Assembly (NCBI GenBank): GCA_964442355.1
Contig: CAYTZS010000003.1
Coordinates: 22,288-86,287 of the forward strand
Direction: 5' to 3'
Origin: UBA6168 sp964442355
Lineage (GTDB): Bacteria; Bacteroidota; Bacteroidia; Chitinophagales; Saprospiraceae
Length of the DNA: 64,000 nt
Of the stretch, positions 34,351-43,376 are shown piece by piece (within the stretch, counting starts at the first letter, position 1; each line of letters opens with the position of its first letter). Below the pieces are notes generated by a model. It ran no database searches. It saw only the letters and a list, made by a program, of their open reading frames with translations, and was not told where the DNA came from. Both the position numbers and the translations under genes were made by a program.

Positions 34351-35739
34351 TCAATTGGAGCCAGGCTTGCTCACCATGAGCATTTTCACCACAACGCCCT
34401 GCTCACTGGTGATTTTTATAAAATATTCCCCACTGCTGAGGTTTTGCTCCGCAAAATCTAGCTGAAGCAAGTGGGCCCCCGCCTCGATTTTTTGCCCAAA
34501 AACTATCCTGCCCAATCGGTCGTACACCGTGAGCATGGCATCGCTGTTTTCATCGAAGCCGTGCAGGTCAACGGTCAATTTTCCACTCGTCGGGTTAGGG
34601 TAAAGCTCGACATGTAGCTCCTCGGCCACCTCGAAATCATTGCCACCAATCGGAGCAGAGATGTTCTGTGCACAGCCGACACAAGGGCCAGCCCAATCGC
34701 CATGACCGATATGAGCAGGCACGGCATTTTTGTTGACGCAAAGCGTGTTGCGGTTGCCATCCTCGTCCACGTGGCAGATGGTCAACTTGTTGTTGGCGCA
34801 TTTCCAAGCAGCAGCGTACTGAGCATAAGGCAACGACTGGCTGCAATCAGCGATACCATCGTTGTTGTTGTCCACGGAGTCATCGCCGCCGGGGCATACA
34901 TCAATACAATCAGCCACGCCGTCACAATCAGCGTCCGATTCAGTGACACCGCATCCACAGATACCCGGTTCGATTTTGCTCGGGTCTTCCGGACATCCAT
35001 CGTTGCAATCTGGTGTTTCGTCGCCGTCGGTATCGGTATCAGCTACGCCGCAGCCGCAGATACCCGGCTCAATCTTGTTTGGATCGTTGGGGCATCCATC
35101 GACTATTAAAGAACTGGTCGTATTACTGCCGATACCCAAAGATGCGGCGGAAACACCGGGGCCGTAGGTAACGCTTCCTCCTTGGAAATCAGCCACCCAA
35201 ATCCTCACGGAAACATTACTACCAACTTTAAGCGAACCTGCCCAGTCATTGGGCATACCTGCAAGGACTGGGGAAATGTAAGAACCCGCAGGCACCGTGA
35301 CACAACCGCCGATGAAATTTGGATTGTCGAAAAACGAGACTTCGTCCGGGCCTGGCACGCAGTTTTTGTTCATCACCCAAAGGGAGTTGACGTTGTTGTT
35401 GGAAGTTGACCCACCACAGTTTTGGCCCTGTGGCCAGAAGTCATTGGAGAAGTCGGCATCGGTGGCATTATAAGCCCTGAACCCGTTGGAGTACCCTCCG
35501 CCAAAGTCCACGCAACTGTGCAAAACGGCTACGACATCTGAACCGACCTTTATGCTGGAAGCGGTATTGTTCGGGAAGCCCAACGATGAAATGTTCGGGT
35601 AGGTACCGACCGTCACGGTGACGGATTGGCCACCAAAATTGGCGTCGGCATAAAGGATGATTTCATTTGGAGCTTGGGCATGCATCAACTGCCAACATAA
35701 TAGGCAGAATAATATGAGGGGTGAGAAGAGTTTTTTCAT
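34351..35739 (-). CDS. T9SS-sorted secreted protein with crystallin-like and thrombospondin-3-like repeats
   Basis: The 462-aa protein has a signal peptide (LFSPLILFCLLCWQLMHAQ). Residues ~25-215 hold beta/gamma-crystallin-like units (EIILYADANFGGQSVTVTVGTY, EVSFFDNPNFIGGCVTVPAGSY, VRIWVADFQGGSVTYGPG). Then come two copies of a cysteine repeat (KIEPGICGCGV) alternating with acidic Ca-binding stretches (DTDTDGDETPDCNDG, DNNNDGIADC). The last ~75 residues are a type A sorting domain (VELYPNPTSGKLTVDLHG ... LSSGEYFIKITSEQG). The crystallin fold and acidic repeats suggest calcium-stabilised surface structure. A second cysteine/histidine module (ICHVDEDGNRNTLCVN) precedes the sorting domain. No enzyme is indicated. 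Confidence 0.82.
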   Translation of the reverse strand: MKKLFSPLILFCLLCWQLMHAQAPNEIILYADANFGGQSVTVTVGTYPNISSLGFPNNTASSIKVGSDVVAVLHSCVDFGGGYSNGFRAYNATDADFSNDFWPQGQNCGGSTSNNNVNSLWVMNKNCVPGPDEVSFFDNPNFIGGCVTVPAGSYISPVLAGMPNDWAGSLKVGSNVSVRIWVADFQGGSVTYGPGVSAASLGIGSNTTSSLIVDGCPNDPNKIEPGICGCGVADTDTDGDETPDCNDGCPEDPSKIEPGICGCGVTESDADCDGVADCIDVCPGGDDSVDNNNDGIADCSQSLPYAQYAAAWKCANNKLTICHVDEDGNRNTLCVNKNAVPAHIGHGDWAGPCVGCAQNISAPIGGNDFEVAEELHVELYPNPTSGKLTVDLHGFDENSDAMLTVYDRLGRIVFGQKIEAGAHLLQLDFAEQNLSSGEYFIKITSEQGVVVKMLMVSKPGSN

Positions 35740-35837
35740 TGGAAAATGTTTTGAAAAGATGAGTAGGCAATAATTTTAAAAGGATTCGAAGCGTCCCAGC
35801 GGTGACGCCTCGAAGTGGCGGGGATTATGTTGGTTCC

Positions 35838-36665
35838 TTAATCCGTCTTCTCCACCAACTCCCACAGCTCCTGCCCTATGATTTCACGCAGCGCCACCTG
35901 CTTGCTGCGGAAAGCGGCATAATCATCTTTTGGGAATACTTTTTTGAATTCATCGGCGGTGGTCACTTTGCCGCTCGAATAGGCCAAGGCGTCGTCCAAA
36001 TTCTTGAAGTAAAAGGTCACCAGAAAGTCGTAGTCGCCATCAGCGTTGGTGGCAATCGCACGTTTCAGCACGTTCCAGCTCTTGAATTTACCGTTTTTAA
36101 TGGCCTCCTCCATCACCGGCTTTACCGATTCCAAGGTTTTCTCATAGGCATCCTTGTTGGCGTCAGAGACCCTGATTTTCGACCTCAGAACATAGTCGCC
36201 AACTACCGTAGTATTTGTCGTATTGCCTACCCCGAACCTTGGATCGAAAACATCACGTGCAACAACGGTTCTAACGTTGTTCAATATTCCGATGGAAGAG
36301 GAGATTTCCTTGGCCGTTAATCCTTTAATAGGTTCGTCCCAAGCTGTCATATCTCTCCGGGACTGCATTTCCTTTCCACTAGGGAACAACTCAAGGATGG
36401 CATAATCAAAGTCAAAACTTCCCTTGATGGGGTACACCCTTCTGTACAATCCCCAAAAATTAATGGCCTTTGCCTCCTTCCTACCATCGTTCAGCTTTTT
36501 AAGAATCTTGTTGACATTCAGGTAATTCTCGTTCATGCCGGGCGTGACCTTGATGTAGGTGGCCTCCAGGTAATCGGAACTGGAACTTTGGGCATGCGAT
36601 GTGATTGTGATTGAAATTGTGGCAATTAGAATTGCGACAAACAAGAGACATTTACTCCTTTTCAT
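35838..36665 (-). CDS. Secreted protein with duplicated dimeric alpha/beta-barrel-like halves, unknown function
   Basis: This 275-aa protein has a signal peptide (CLLFVAILIATISITITSHAQ). The mature part seems to be two similar halves: YLEATYIKVTPGMNENYLNVNKILKKLNDG with FDFDYAILELFPSG, and YVLRSKIRVSDANKDAYEKTLESVKPVMEEAI with GDYDFLVTFYFKNLDDAL. That strand-helix-strand pattern is like NIPSNAP/ABM-type ferredoxin-like units. I do not recognise a specific family and no catalytic residues stand out. The gene lies between two unrelated short secreted genes and appears monocistronic. Confidence 0.65.
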   Translation of the reverse strand: MKRSKCLLFVAILIATISITITSHAQSSSSDYLEATYIKVTPGMNENYLNVNKILKKLNDGRKEAKAINFWGLYRRVYPIKGSFDFDYAILELFPSGKEMQSRRDMTAWDEPIKGLTAKEISSSIGILNNVRTVVARDVFDPRFGVGNTTNTTVVGDYVLRSKIRVSDANKDAYEKTLESVKPVMEEAIKNGKFKSWNVLKRAIATNADGDYDFLVTFYFKNLDDALAYSSGKVTTADEFKKVFPKDDYAAFRSKQVALREIIGQELWELVEKTD

Positions 36666-36763
36666 CTTTATCGATTGAAATGTTATTGCCTACTCTGGAC
36701 GGTTTTCGGCTTCCCCGATTTGGATGTTTTGAAGTGCGGAGATTGATTAGAAAATGCGTTCGC

Positions 36764-37138
36764 TTAACTCTTCGGATACCCGTTCTCTACCCAGCAGTTG
36801 ATGATATCTTGTTCGGCGGCAGTGAGTACCGTTGGCTTGCCTTCAGGGATGAAGTTGGGAGCAGGCGGCATGTCTTTTAATTCGAGCACCCGTTCCGCAA
36901 ACTTGCCGTTGTTCAGGTTGTCAAGCATGCCTTCGTAGGTGGTGTAGTCCTTGGAACCTTCAGGGACCCAAGCCGATGCAGTGCTCCCGCTGTGGCAGCC
37001 ACTGTAAGCACAGCTATTGTCAATAATGGATTTGACTTCGTCGGAGTAAGTAGTTTTGCAGGAATCATCTTCTTTGTTGCAGGCGAATACTGCCATTGCG
37101 AACAATGGAAAGAGAAGGAAAAATGAAGGCTTCTTCAT
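36764..37138 (-). CDS. Small cytochrome-c-like lipoprotein with CX4CH motif
   Basis: The 124-aa protein has a lipoprotein leader (FFLLFPLFAMAVFACNKED, cysteine near residue 20). The mature sequence resembles the cytochrome c domain found in Planctomycetes/Bacteroidota surface proteins: YSDEVKSIIDNSCAYSGCHSG, then ELKDMPPAPNFIPEGKPTVLTAAEQDIINCWVENGYP. The heme-binding motif is C-A-Y-S-G-C-H, with four residues between the cysteines instead of two. The DMPP stretch offers the distal methionine. Whether heme is attached by the usual machinery to this wider spacing cannot be told. It stands alone, downstream of no obvious partner. Confidence 0.72.
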   Translation of the reverse strand: MKKPSFFLLFPLFAMAVFACNKEDDSCKTTYSDEVKSIIDNSCAYSGCHSGSTASAWVPEGSKDYTTYEGMLDNLNNGKFAERVLELKDMPPAPNFIPEGKPTVLTAAEQDIINCWVENGYPKS

Positions 37139-37496
37139 GATTGAAAATTATTTTAGTTTGTGAAAGGTGAATGGTTGATAGGCGCCTATTCAAATTTCTG
37201 GCTCATGTCGTCTTACCTTTTAAACAGGGGTTTGTGGCGGAACGCCCCCAACCCCCCTTCGCTTTCACGCTAACACTTCATGAACCAACTTTTTATAATC
37301 AAACCTTTGAAAAAGGATGTCTGGATAATTGCCATAAAAACTATCTTTATCCCTAACAATTGGTTGATTCTTTGACAAATATCCCTTACCCTGTTTTTGA
37401 AATCTTGCCGATTGTCCCAATCACGTATCTTGTTGACCGAAGCCCGGCTACTGTTGACCGAAGCTATTTTCACTAACCAAAATGTGCCTGTACAGC

Positions 37497-39389
37497 ATGA
37501 GAAAATTGATTTGCTGCCTATTCTTCCTTGCTCCACTTACCTACATTTTTTGCCAAAATAGCCCTTTCGACAGCTTGGAACAGCGCCTCGCTGCCGAGAA
37601 AACCGATGCCAAACGGCTTGAAATCCTGAGCCAGTTGACCGAAATGGCCTACGGGATGGACTTTGCGAAGGCACTTGGCTACGCCAAAAAAGGGGTGGCC
37701 CTTTCAACGAAATCCAACGACAAGGAGTGGTTGCCAAAGTTTGAGGAAATGCAGGGCCGGATGCACGCCAACCTCGGCCAATTGGACTCCGCCAGCCTGT
37801 TTTTCGATAAAGCGATGAAGGGCTACGAGGCCGTTGGCAACCAAAAGGGAAAGGCCACGACCCTCTTCAAAATCGCTTGGGTACACGACCGGAAGGGGCA
37901 GTACGAACCCGCCATGAAGGCCAATTTGGACGCCCTTCGCATCATGGAAGGGCTTGGCGACCAAAAGGGCATTGCCAGCGCACTTGGAAGGGTATCAGAT
38001 ATATTGTACAGGCAAGGCAAAGCCAAAGAAGCACTGGACTACGCCAAGCAAGGCATTGCCATTTGCGAAAAAAACGGGTTCAAGCAGGAAGAAACCGCTG
38101 TGTTGCAAAGTGCTGCCTATGCCTGCATGGCCTTAGAAGATTATGAGCAGGCGCTGACCTACTGCAACCAATCGCTCGAACTGGCTCGCAGCCTCAACAT
38201 GGGGCAGTCCATCATTGCCGACAATTACAATGCCCGTGGCAATGTGTTTAAAAGGCTGGGCAGGTACAAGGAGGCAGTGTCCGATTACAAGGCTTGCCTC
38301 GACCATTCTGAAAAGGCCAACTATTCCGGCGGAACCTACGCTGCCACTGCCAACCTGGGCGAGGTGAACCTACTCATGGGGAACTATGCGACTGCGTTGC
38401 CCTACCAATTGAAGACTATCCAGATTCAAGAGGAAAGCGGCGACATTAACAATTTGGTGGAGAACTACGTGCATACCAGCAATATTTACGAGCAACTCAG
38501 CGACTATAAATCCGCCCTTTTGTACCAACGGAAAGCCCTCAAAATGCGGGACAGCACTGCCTCCATCCAAAGCGACGCCGCCATTTCGGAACTCCGCACC
38601 CAATACGAGACGGAGCAGAAAGAGGCCACCATTGCTGCACAAACAACGAAGCTGAGCCAGCAACGCACCGTGCAGTGGCTTTCCATTGGCATCGCTGCGT
38701 TGCTGGGGTTGTTTGCTTTTTCTTTTTATAAAAACGCCGCCGCCCGCAAAAAGGCCAATGAACTGCTGACCGCAAAAAACGCCGAAAACGAACTGCTGCT
38801 CAAGGAAATCCACCACCGGGTGAAGAACAACCTCGAAGTGGTGTCCAGCCTGCTGGCGCTACAATCGGCGCAGGTGGACGACCCCAATGTGAAGGACGCC
38901 ATGCAGGAGGGGCAGAACCGGGTGCAGTCCATCGGCATCGTACACCAGAAGCTGTACCAAGGCGAGAACCTCGCCGCCGTGGAGATGAAGGACTACTTCC
39001 TCAACCTCAGTGACAGCATCCTCGACTCTTTCGGTGCCGACGACCGGGTGACCATCGAATGCGCCATGAACCAATTGGAACTCGATATTGACACAGCGGT
39101 ACCGCTCGGCCTCATAGTGAACGAGCTGCTCACCAATGCCCTGAAATATGCCTTCCCCGATGGTCGAAAGGGGCGCATTGAAATCAAATTAGAAAAAAAG
39201 GACGAAGGCACGCTGCGCCTCCGAATCGCCGACGATGGGGTTGGTAAGTCAGGCGGGGCAGCACATGGCACAGGGTTCGGCGGGCAATTGGTCTCGCTGC
39301 TCACCCGGCAACTCGGCGGCGAATTAAGGGAAGAGGTCAAAGGAGGCACGGTTGTGCATCTTGATTTTAAGGTGAAAAAGGCAGCGTAA
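37497..39389 (+). CDS. TPR-containing sensor histidine kinase (HisKA_2 type)
   Basis: The ATG at 37497 gives 630 aa with a signal peptide (CCLFFLAPLTYIFCQ). Residues ~30-380 are tandem TPR units, for example GKATTLFKIAWVHDRKGQYEPAMK and SIIADNYNARGNVFKRLGRYKEAV. A transmembrane helix follows (~395-413), then a short coiled coil. The phosphoacceptor is in KEIHHRVKNNLEV (His439/440). The ATPase domain has NELLTNALKYAF, IADDGVGKSG and GTGFGGQLV. TPR-HisKA_2 kinases of this plan usually pair with LytTR regulators. The regulator gene begins at the base after the stop, so the two are co-translated partners. The periplasmic TPR signal is unknown. Confidence 0.9.
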   Translation: MRKLICCLFFLAPLTYIFCQNSPFDSLEQRLAAEKTDAKRLEILSQLTEMAYGMDFAKALGYAKKGVALSTKSNDKEWLPKFEEMQGRMHANLGQLDSASLFFDKAMKGYEAVGNQKGKATTLFKIAWVHDRKGQYEPAMKANLDALRIMEGLGDQKGIASALGRVSDILYRQGKAKEALDYAKQGIAICEKNGFKQEETAVLQSAAYACMALEDYEQALTYCNQSLELARSLNMGQSIIADNYNARGNVFKRLGRYKEAVSDYKACLDHSEKANYSGGTYAATANLGEVNLLMGNYATALPYQLKTIQIQEESGDINNLVENYVHTSNIYEQLSDYKSALLYQRKALKMRDSTASIQSDAAISELRTQYETEQKEATIAAQTTKLSQQRTVQWLSIGIAALLGLFAFSFYKNAAARKKANELLTAKNAENELLLKEIHHRVKNNLEVVSSLLALQSAQVDDPNVKDAMQEGQNRVQSIGIVHQKLYQGENLAAVEMKDYFLNLSDSILDSFGADDRVTIECAMNQLELDIDTAVPLGLIVNELLTNALKYAFPDGRKGRIEIKLEKKDEGTLRLRIADDGVGKSGGAAHGTGFGGQLVSLLTRQLGGELREEVKGGTVVHLDFKVKKAA

Positions 39390-40136
39390 ATGGAAAGCAA
39401 ACTGAAAATCCTCATCGTAGAAGACGAAATGCTCATCGGGGCAAAAATCTCCCTGTTCCTCACCGAACTGGGCTACGAAGTGACCGCCATCCTCCCCCGT
39501 GCCGAGGAGGCCCTGTTGCACGTGCAGGATAACTTGCCCGACATTGCCCTCCTCGATGTGCGGCTCAAAGGTGAAATGGACGGCATCAGCTTGGCGGAGT
39601 CCCTGCAAAAACAGCACAAGCTGCCCATCATCTTCCTCACCGCCAATTCCGACGATGCCACTTTCAACCGGGCCAAAGCAACCAAGCCGTTCGCTTTCCT
39701 AGCCAAGCCGTTCCGTAAAACTGAACTGCAACGAGCCATCGAGCTGACCATCAGCCGCATGGAATCCGAGGCCAACCAAGAAATACCTAGCCCAAAAAAT
39801 GAGGAAGAAAATACATACCTACTCGACGACCGCATTTTCGTGCGCTTTAAGGACCGGATGGTAAAAATCGTTTTCGATGCTATCCTTTACGTCGAGGCCG
39901 ACCGCAACTACTGCCGCATCTTTACCCAAAACAAAGAATACCTGCTGACGATGCCGATGAAGGCACTGGAGGACAAGCTCCCGACCGCCCAGTTCCAGCG
40001 AATCCACCGTTCTCATATCGTCAACCTCGCCCATGTGGATGAAGTTGCCGAAGGGCATGTCATTATTGGTGCGAAGCACCTGCCGCTCAGTCAGTCGCTG
40101 CGGGAGGAGTTTTTGAAGCGGTTCAAAACGGTTTGA
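39390..40136 (+). CDS. LytTR-family response regulator
   Basis: This 248-aa protein has an N-terminal receiver (ILIVEDEMLIG, phosphoacceptor Asp56 in IALLDVRLKGEMDG, then T and K in FLTANSDD and FLAKPFRKTE). The C-terminal ~100 residues are a LytTR DNA-binding domain (RIFVRFKDRMVKIVFDAILYVEADRNYCRIFTQ, FQRIHRSHIVNLAHVDEV). It starts directly at the stop of the kinase gene, so it is its cognate output. LytTR proteins bind direct repeats upstream of target promoters, which could not be located here. Confidence 0.92.
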   Translation: MESKLKILIVEDEMLIGAKISLFLTELGYEVTAILPRAEEALLHVQDNLPDIALLDVRLKGEMDGISLAESLQKQHKLPIIFLTANSDDATFNRAKATKPFAFLAKPFRKTELQRAIELTISRMESEANQEIPSPKNEEENTYLLDDRIFVRFKDRMVKIVFDAILYVEADRNYCRIFTQNKEYLLTMPMKALEDKLPTAQFQRIHRSHIVNLAHVDEVAEGHVIIGAKHLPLSQSLREEFLKRFKTV

Positions 40137-40309
40137 GGAAATGCGAAATGGCTTATGTGTGAGGCCCAATGGTCTGCAATATCAACATTTCTGAATCTAA
40201 GACGCTAGTGAAGAATCAATCTTCGAGCCGTGTTGAACGCATTGATTTAACGTGAGGTTTATGAAATTTAGACAAGTAATGCAGCATTACGACTGTAATT
40301 ACATGTTTC

Positions 40310-42115
40310 TTAAAACCTCGACGACTTCAACTCCACATCCGCATCCGCCCACACCTCCTTGAATTTGGTCAGGGTGGCCTTCGCCTCAGCCTCCTTTCCC
40401 TGTGCTTTTAAGCTTTGGTATAAGCCAAAGAGCGACCAACCATTGTTGCGGTTCCAGGCGAGGTCTTCCCGGTAGGCTTGCTCGGCTTTTTGGGCTTGCC
40501 CAGCTTCCAACAGCACTGCACCCAAAACCTGCCGCACGGGTTGGTGCCAGTTGGCGGGTTCGTTGTAAGGCAAGTTGTCCTCAGCAACCACGGCCCGTTC
40601 GAGCGCCTCGATGGCGGCTGGATAATTGCGCTGGGCAGCCAACAACTCGCCCTTGACGACGGAGCTGGTGATAATGCACCAGTCCTTAATTAAAGCAAGC
40701 TGGACACTGTCCCGCTTTCCCACTGGCTTGCCTTCAGCCGCTTCCTCCATTTCTTCACGAACGGTTTTCAAAAACGAGGTGGAGAGCGTATCCATGGCCG
40801 TCAGTTCACCTGCTACCCTGTCCAGCATCCCCTTGCGGGTATAGGCGATTCCTCGTGCGTAGTGCCAAATGATTTTCAACTCTTGCAGGTCATCCGCAGG
40901 GGCAGGGGTGGTCAGGATTTCGTTCCATTTCCCAAACCGCACATACGACTCCAAGGGCACTGATAAGAATATTTGCAGGAATCCCATCTTATTGGCCATG
41001 CCCACCGGCGTCCGACGGGCCAGCTTTTCGGCGGCATCAATGGCCATTTCGCTCTTGCCTTGAAAGGTCGCCGCCGACCAGAGGAAATGGATATTGTGCG
41101 GATAATAGCCCAGCGGATATTCGCCCTGAGTCAGGCAATTGGAGATGTATTCCTCGTCCCGCTGAATGGCCAATCGGTTGCAATCCTCGGCATCGGAATA
41201 CCGCCCGACCCGGTTGTAGATATGCGACGGCATGTGTACCAAGTGCCCCGAAGCGGGAATCAAAGAACCCAGCACATCGGCGCTTGGCACAGCCCGGTCA
41301 GGGGTCTTGGAAGCCTCCACGATGTGGATGTACAGGTGGTGCGCCCCCGGATGGTTCCAATCGGCGGCAATGACCTGCTCCAGTGCCCGCACGGCTTCCG
41401 GGATGCCAAGCCGTGGCGTGCCCGCCTTGTCGTAATAATCCCAGGGCGTAGTGTTCATCACCGCATCGGCGTAGAGCGTCAAAACCTCATTATCGTTGGG
41501 GTAGCGCTGCGCAAGGGCGGTCATGGCAGCAGCATATACCTTGCTCAGGGAGTCCCGGTTTACAGTTGTGGAATCGGCAAAGCGGGTGGCCATTGCCTCC
41601 ACCAAATCCTGCTCTTTTTGATTGGTAAAATGGCGAAGTTCCATCGCTTTTTGAATGGCCTCGTAGGCCGCCTGTTCCCGTTCCTTATCGGGCTTGGGGT
41701 CGTTGATGTTTGGCCCCAAGGCCAGTGCTTTGCCCCAATGGGCCATCACGAAATTGCTGTCCAAATGGGTAGCCTCCGAAAACGCCCGGTGCGCCTCGCC
41801 CATGTTGAAGCCATAAACCAATTTGATGCCTTGGTCAAAATAGCGGGCAGCGGTTTCCGAGCCCGTTTTCACGGCGAAATGGTATTTGCCCATGTTCTCA
41901 AATAGCGGGGCCATCCCTTTTGTGGAATCGTATTCGCTCAAATCGAACAGGATAGCACCCCCGCAGAGGGCCAAGCCCGAAAACGAAGGGACGCTGTTTT
42001 GGATGGGCTTCGCCATTTTTCGGGTGTAAAATCCGGCAAACAACAAACCAGCGGCCAGCAGCAGGGCTGGTAAAAGGAATCGGTAGGAAAGGAGGCCCTT
42101 GGATTGTTTTTTCAT
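40310..42115 (-). CDS. Membrane-anchored TPR-repeat protein
   Basis: The 601-aa protein has one N-terminal transmembrane segment (FLLPALLLAAGLLFAGFYT). The rest is TPR-like, with conserved DQGIKLVYGFNMGEAHRAFSEATHLDSNFVMAHWGKALALGPNIN-type helices and HMPSHIYNRVGRYSDAEDCNRLAI. The motif YFDQGIKL...FNMxEA is common in TPR proteins that cofactor-sensing or copper-linked loci carry, but I cannot fix a function. It converges on the LytTR gene 173 bp away and appears monocistronic. Scaffolding in the periplasm is the safest statement. No enzyme motif is visible. Confidence 0.7.
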   Translation of the reverse strand: MKKQSKGLLSYRFLLPALLLAAGLLFAGFYTRKMAKPIQNSVPSFSGLALCGGAILFDLSEYDSTKGMAPLFENMGKYHFAVKTGSETAARYFDQGIKLVYGFNMGEAHRAFSEATHLDSNFVMAHWGKALALGPNINDPKPDKEREQAAYEAIQKAMELRHFTNQKEQDLVEAMATRFADSTTVNRDSLSKVYAAAMTALAQRYPNDNEVLTLYADAVMNTTPWDYYDKAGTPRLGIPEAVRALEQVIAADWNHPGAHHLYIHIVEASKTPDRAVPSADVLGSLIPASGHLVHMPSHIYNRVGRYSDAEDCNRLAIQRDEEYISNCLTQGEYPLGYYPHNIHFLWSAATFQGKSEMAIDAAEKLARRTPVGMANKMGFLQIFLSVPLESYVRFGKWNEILTTPAPADDLQELKIIWHYARGIAYTRKGMLDRVAGELTAMDTLSTSFLKTVREEMEEAAEGKPVGKRDSVQLALIKDWCIITSSVVKGELLAAQRNYPAAIEALERAVVAEDNLPYNEPANWHQPVRQVLGAVLLEAGQAQKAEQAYREDLAWNRNNGWSLFGLYQSLKAQGKEAEAKATLTKFKEVWADADVELKSSRF

Positions 42116-42235
42116 TTTGAAATTGATTGGAAATCGCGGAAAATTATCGGGTATGCTTGGTCGATAAGGTACGTTTTTTGAACCCCGAAAGGTTTAGAAA
42201 ACGTAATAGCAAGGCTAATTTTTTGTCGCTATTTA

Positions 42236-43138
42236 TTACTCCCGCACATACATCGTCACCACCTTCTCCCCTTTGTCGTCGGTATAGGTCTCCATCAATT
42301 TCACCACACCGTAAGGCAATATTTGAAAATTAAAGGATAAGGTCTCCAGTGACATTCCTGGGAGTTGGAAGGTATTATCGCCCACAAATTCGAAGTTCAT
42401 CCCAAAGGGCATCCCATTCGATTTATCGCCTTTCATCCACAATTGACCGTCCTGCCTGAACAGCTCCATTTTATTGTTCGGGTCTTTCTCGCTGGTATAG
42501 TTGCCAACCAACAAGCCCATAGAAGCTGGTTCGACGGCCAGCTTTTTGGCCATACTGACGTTGTATTCCACTTTTTTGCTGCCGTCCTTTAGGTTTTGCA
42601 CCTCCAATATCCTCCTTTTGGCAGTCGGGGAAGAAGAACTGCTGTCCTTTTCAATCCACGGGTCACCCACGAAATAAAGCTGTGTCACCAATGGCTGATA
42701 GCCCGCTGCCGTAATCATCAGGTGGAAATGCGCCGGGCGGTAATTGTCGCCGCTGCCATACGGTACAGGCAATATGGATTTAAAACAATAATTGCCTTTA
42801 TTATCGGAAAAAGCAGTGCCCCGGTATTTAAAATCGGCGGTTTCGTTGTCGTAAACGCCGTTGCCGTCGCAATGCCAGAGTTCTATTTTGGCATTTTTAT
42901 AGGGCGTGGTGCAGTCGTCATGCAATATTTTCCCAATCAGTTCAATCGGGTCGCCTTTTTCGCCTTTAATCCGCAGACTTTCCCGAACGGGGCTATTGGG
43001 GCGATAAAACGGTCCGAGTACATCGGAGGTCGTTTCACATTCGCCGACATAACGTTTGCCGTCAAAGCGGATAAAACCAGTGGCGCTGATTGCGATGGCG
43101 GATAAGGCGGTGGTTTTGATGAAATTTCTGCGTTGCAT
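42236..43138 (-). CDS. Exported intradiol ring-cleavage dioxygenase family protein
   Basis: The 300-aa protein begins with a Tat-like signal (QRRNFIKTTALSAIAISATG). The dioxygenase core shows the opening DVLGPFYRPNSP and the four iron ligands: tyrosines in GNGVYDNE and FKYRGT, and two histidines in RPAHFHLMI. Catechol and protocatechuate dioxygenases share these residues. The last ~110 residues (VEPASMGLLVGNYTSEKDPNNKMELFRQDGQLWMKGD) form an extra beta domain not found in the classical enzymes. Export points to periplasmic or surface oxidation of aromatic or lignin-like compounds. No aromatic-degradation genes accompany it, so substrate is open. Confidence 0.85.
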   Translation of the reverse strand: MQRRNFIKTTALSAIAISATGFIRFDGKRYVGECETTSDVLGPFYRPNSPVRESLRIKGEKGDPIELIGKILHDDCTTPYKNAKIELWHCDGNGVYDNETADFKYRGTAFSDNKGNYCFKSILPVPYGSGDNYRPAHFHLMITAAGYQPLVTQLYFVGDPWIEKDSSSSSPTAKRRILEVQNLKDGSKKVEYNVSMAKKLAVEPASMGLLVGNYTSEKDPNNKMELFRQDGQLWMKGDKSNGMPFGMNFEFVGDNTFQLPGMSLETLSFNFQILPYGVVKLMETYTDDKGEKVVTMYVRE

Positions 43139-43184
43139 GAGTTGATTTTTAATTTTGAACGAAGGTACATCTTACGGTCAATTA

Positions 43185-43354
43185 AGAGCCTATTCGAAAA
43201 CCTCCTTTGCCTTTTGCTATAAAATACGCCTTTCAAGAACCTGACTTTGTATTTTTTTGAAGCCGTAGCGCTGCTATGTCATAAAAAAAATGCTTCGTCA
43301 GAACCTCATAATGCATCATTTTCTGACTCAAACAGAAGTTTCCGAATAGGCTCT
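43185..43354. mobile_element. MITE-like element with 21-bp terminal inverted repeats
   Basis: The left end AGAGCCTATTCGAAAACCTCC and the complement of the right end AGAGCCTATTCGGAAACTTCT agree at 18 of 21 bases. The element is 170 bp, carries no ORF and ends about 20 bp from the stop of the next gene. The GAGCCTATTC-type ends recall those of DDE-transposase insertion sequences. A target duplication is not clear. Confidence 0.5.
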
Positions 43355-43376
43355 GAGGTTTGAAAACCCAGTGCAT

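Noticed and set aside
37160..37200. GGCGCCTATTCAAATTTC near the histidine kinase as another MITE end
   Set aside because: Only a short resemblance to the GAGCCTATTC ends and no partner end nearby.
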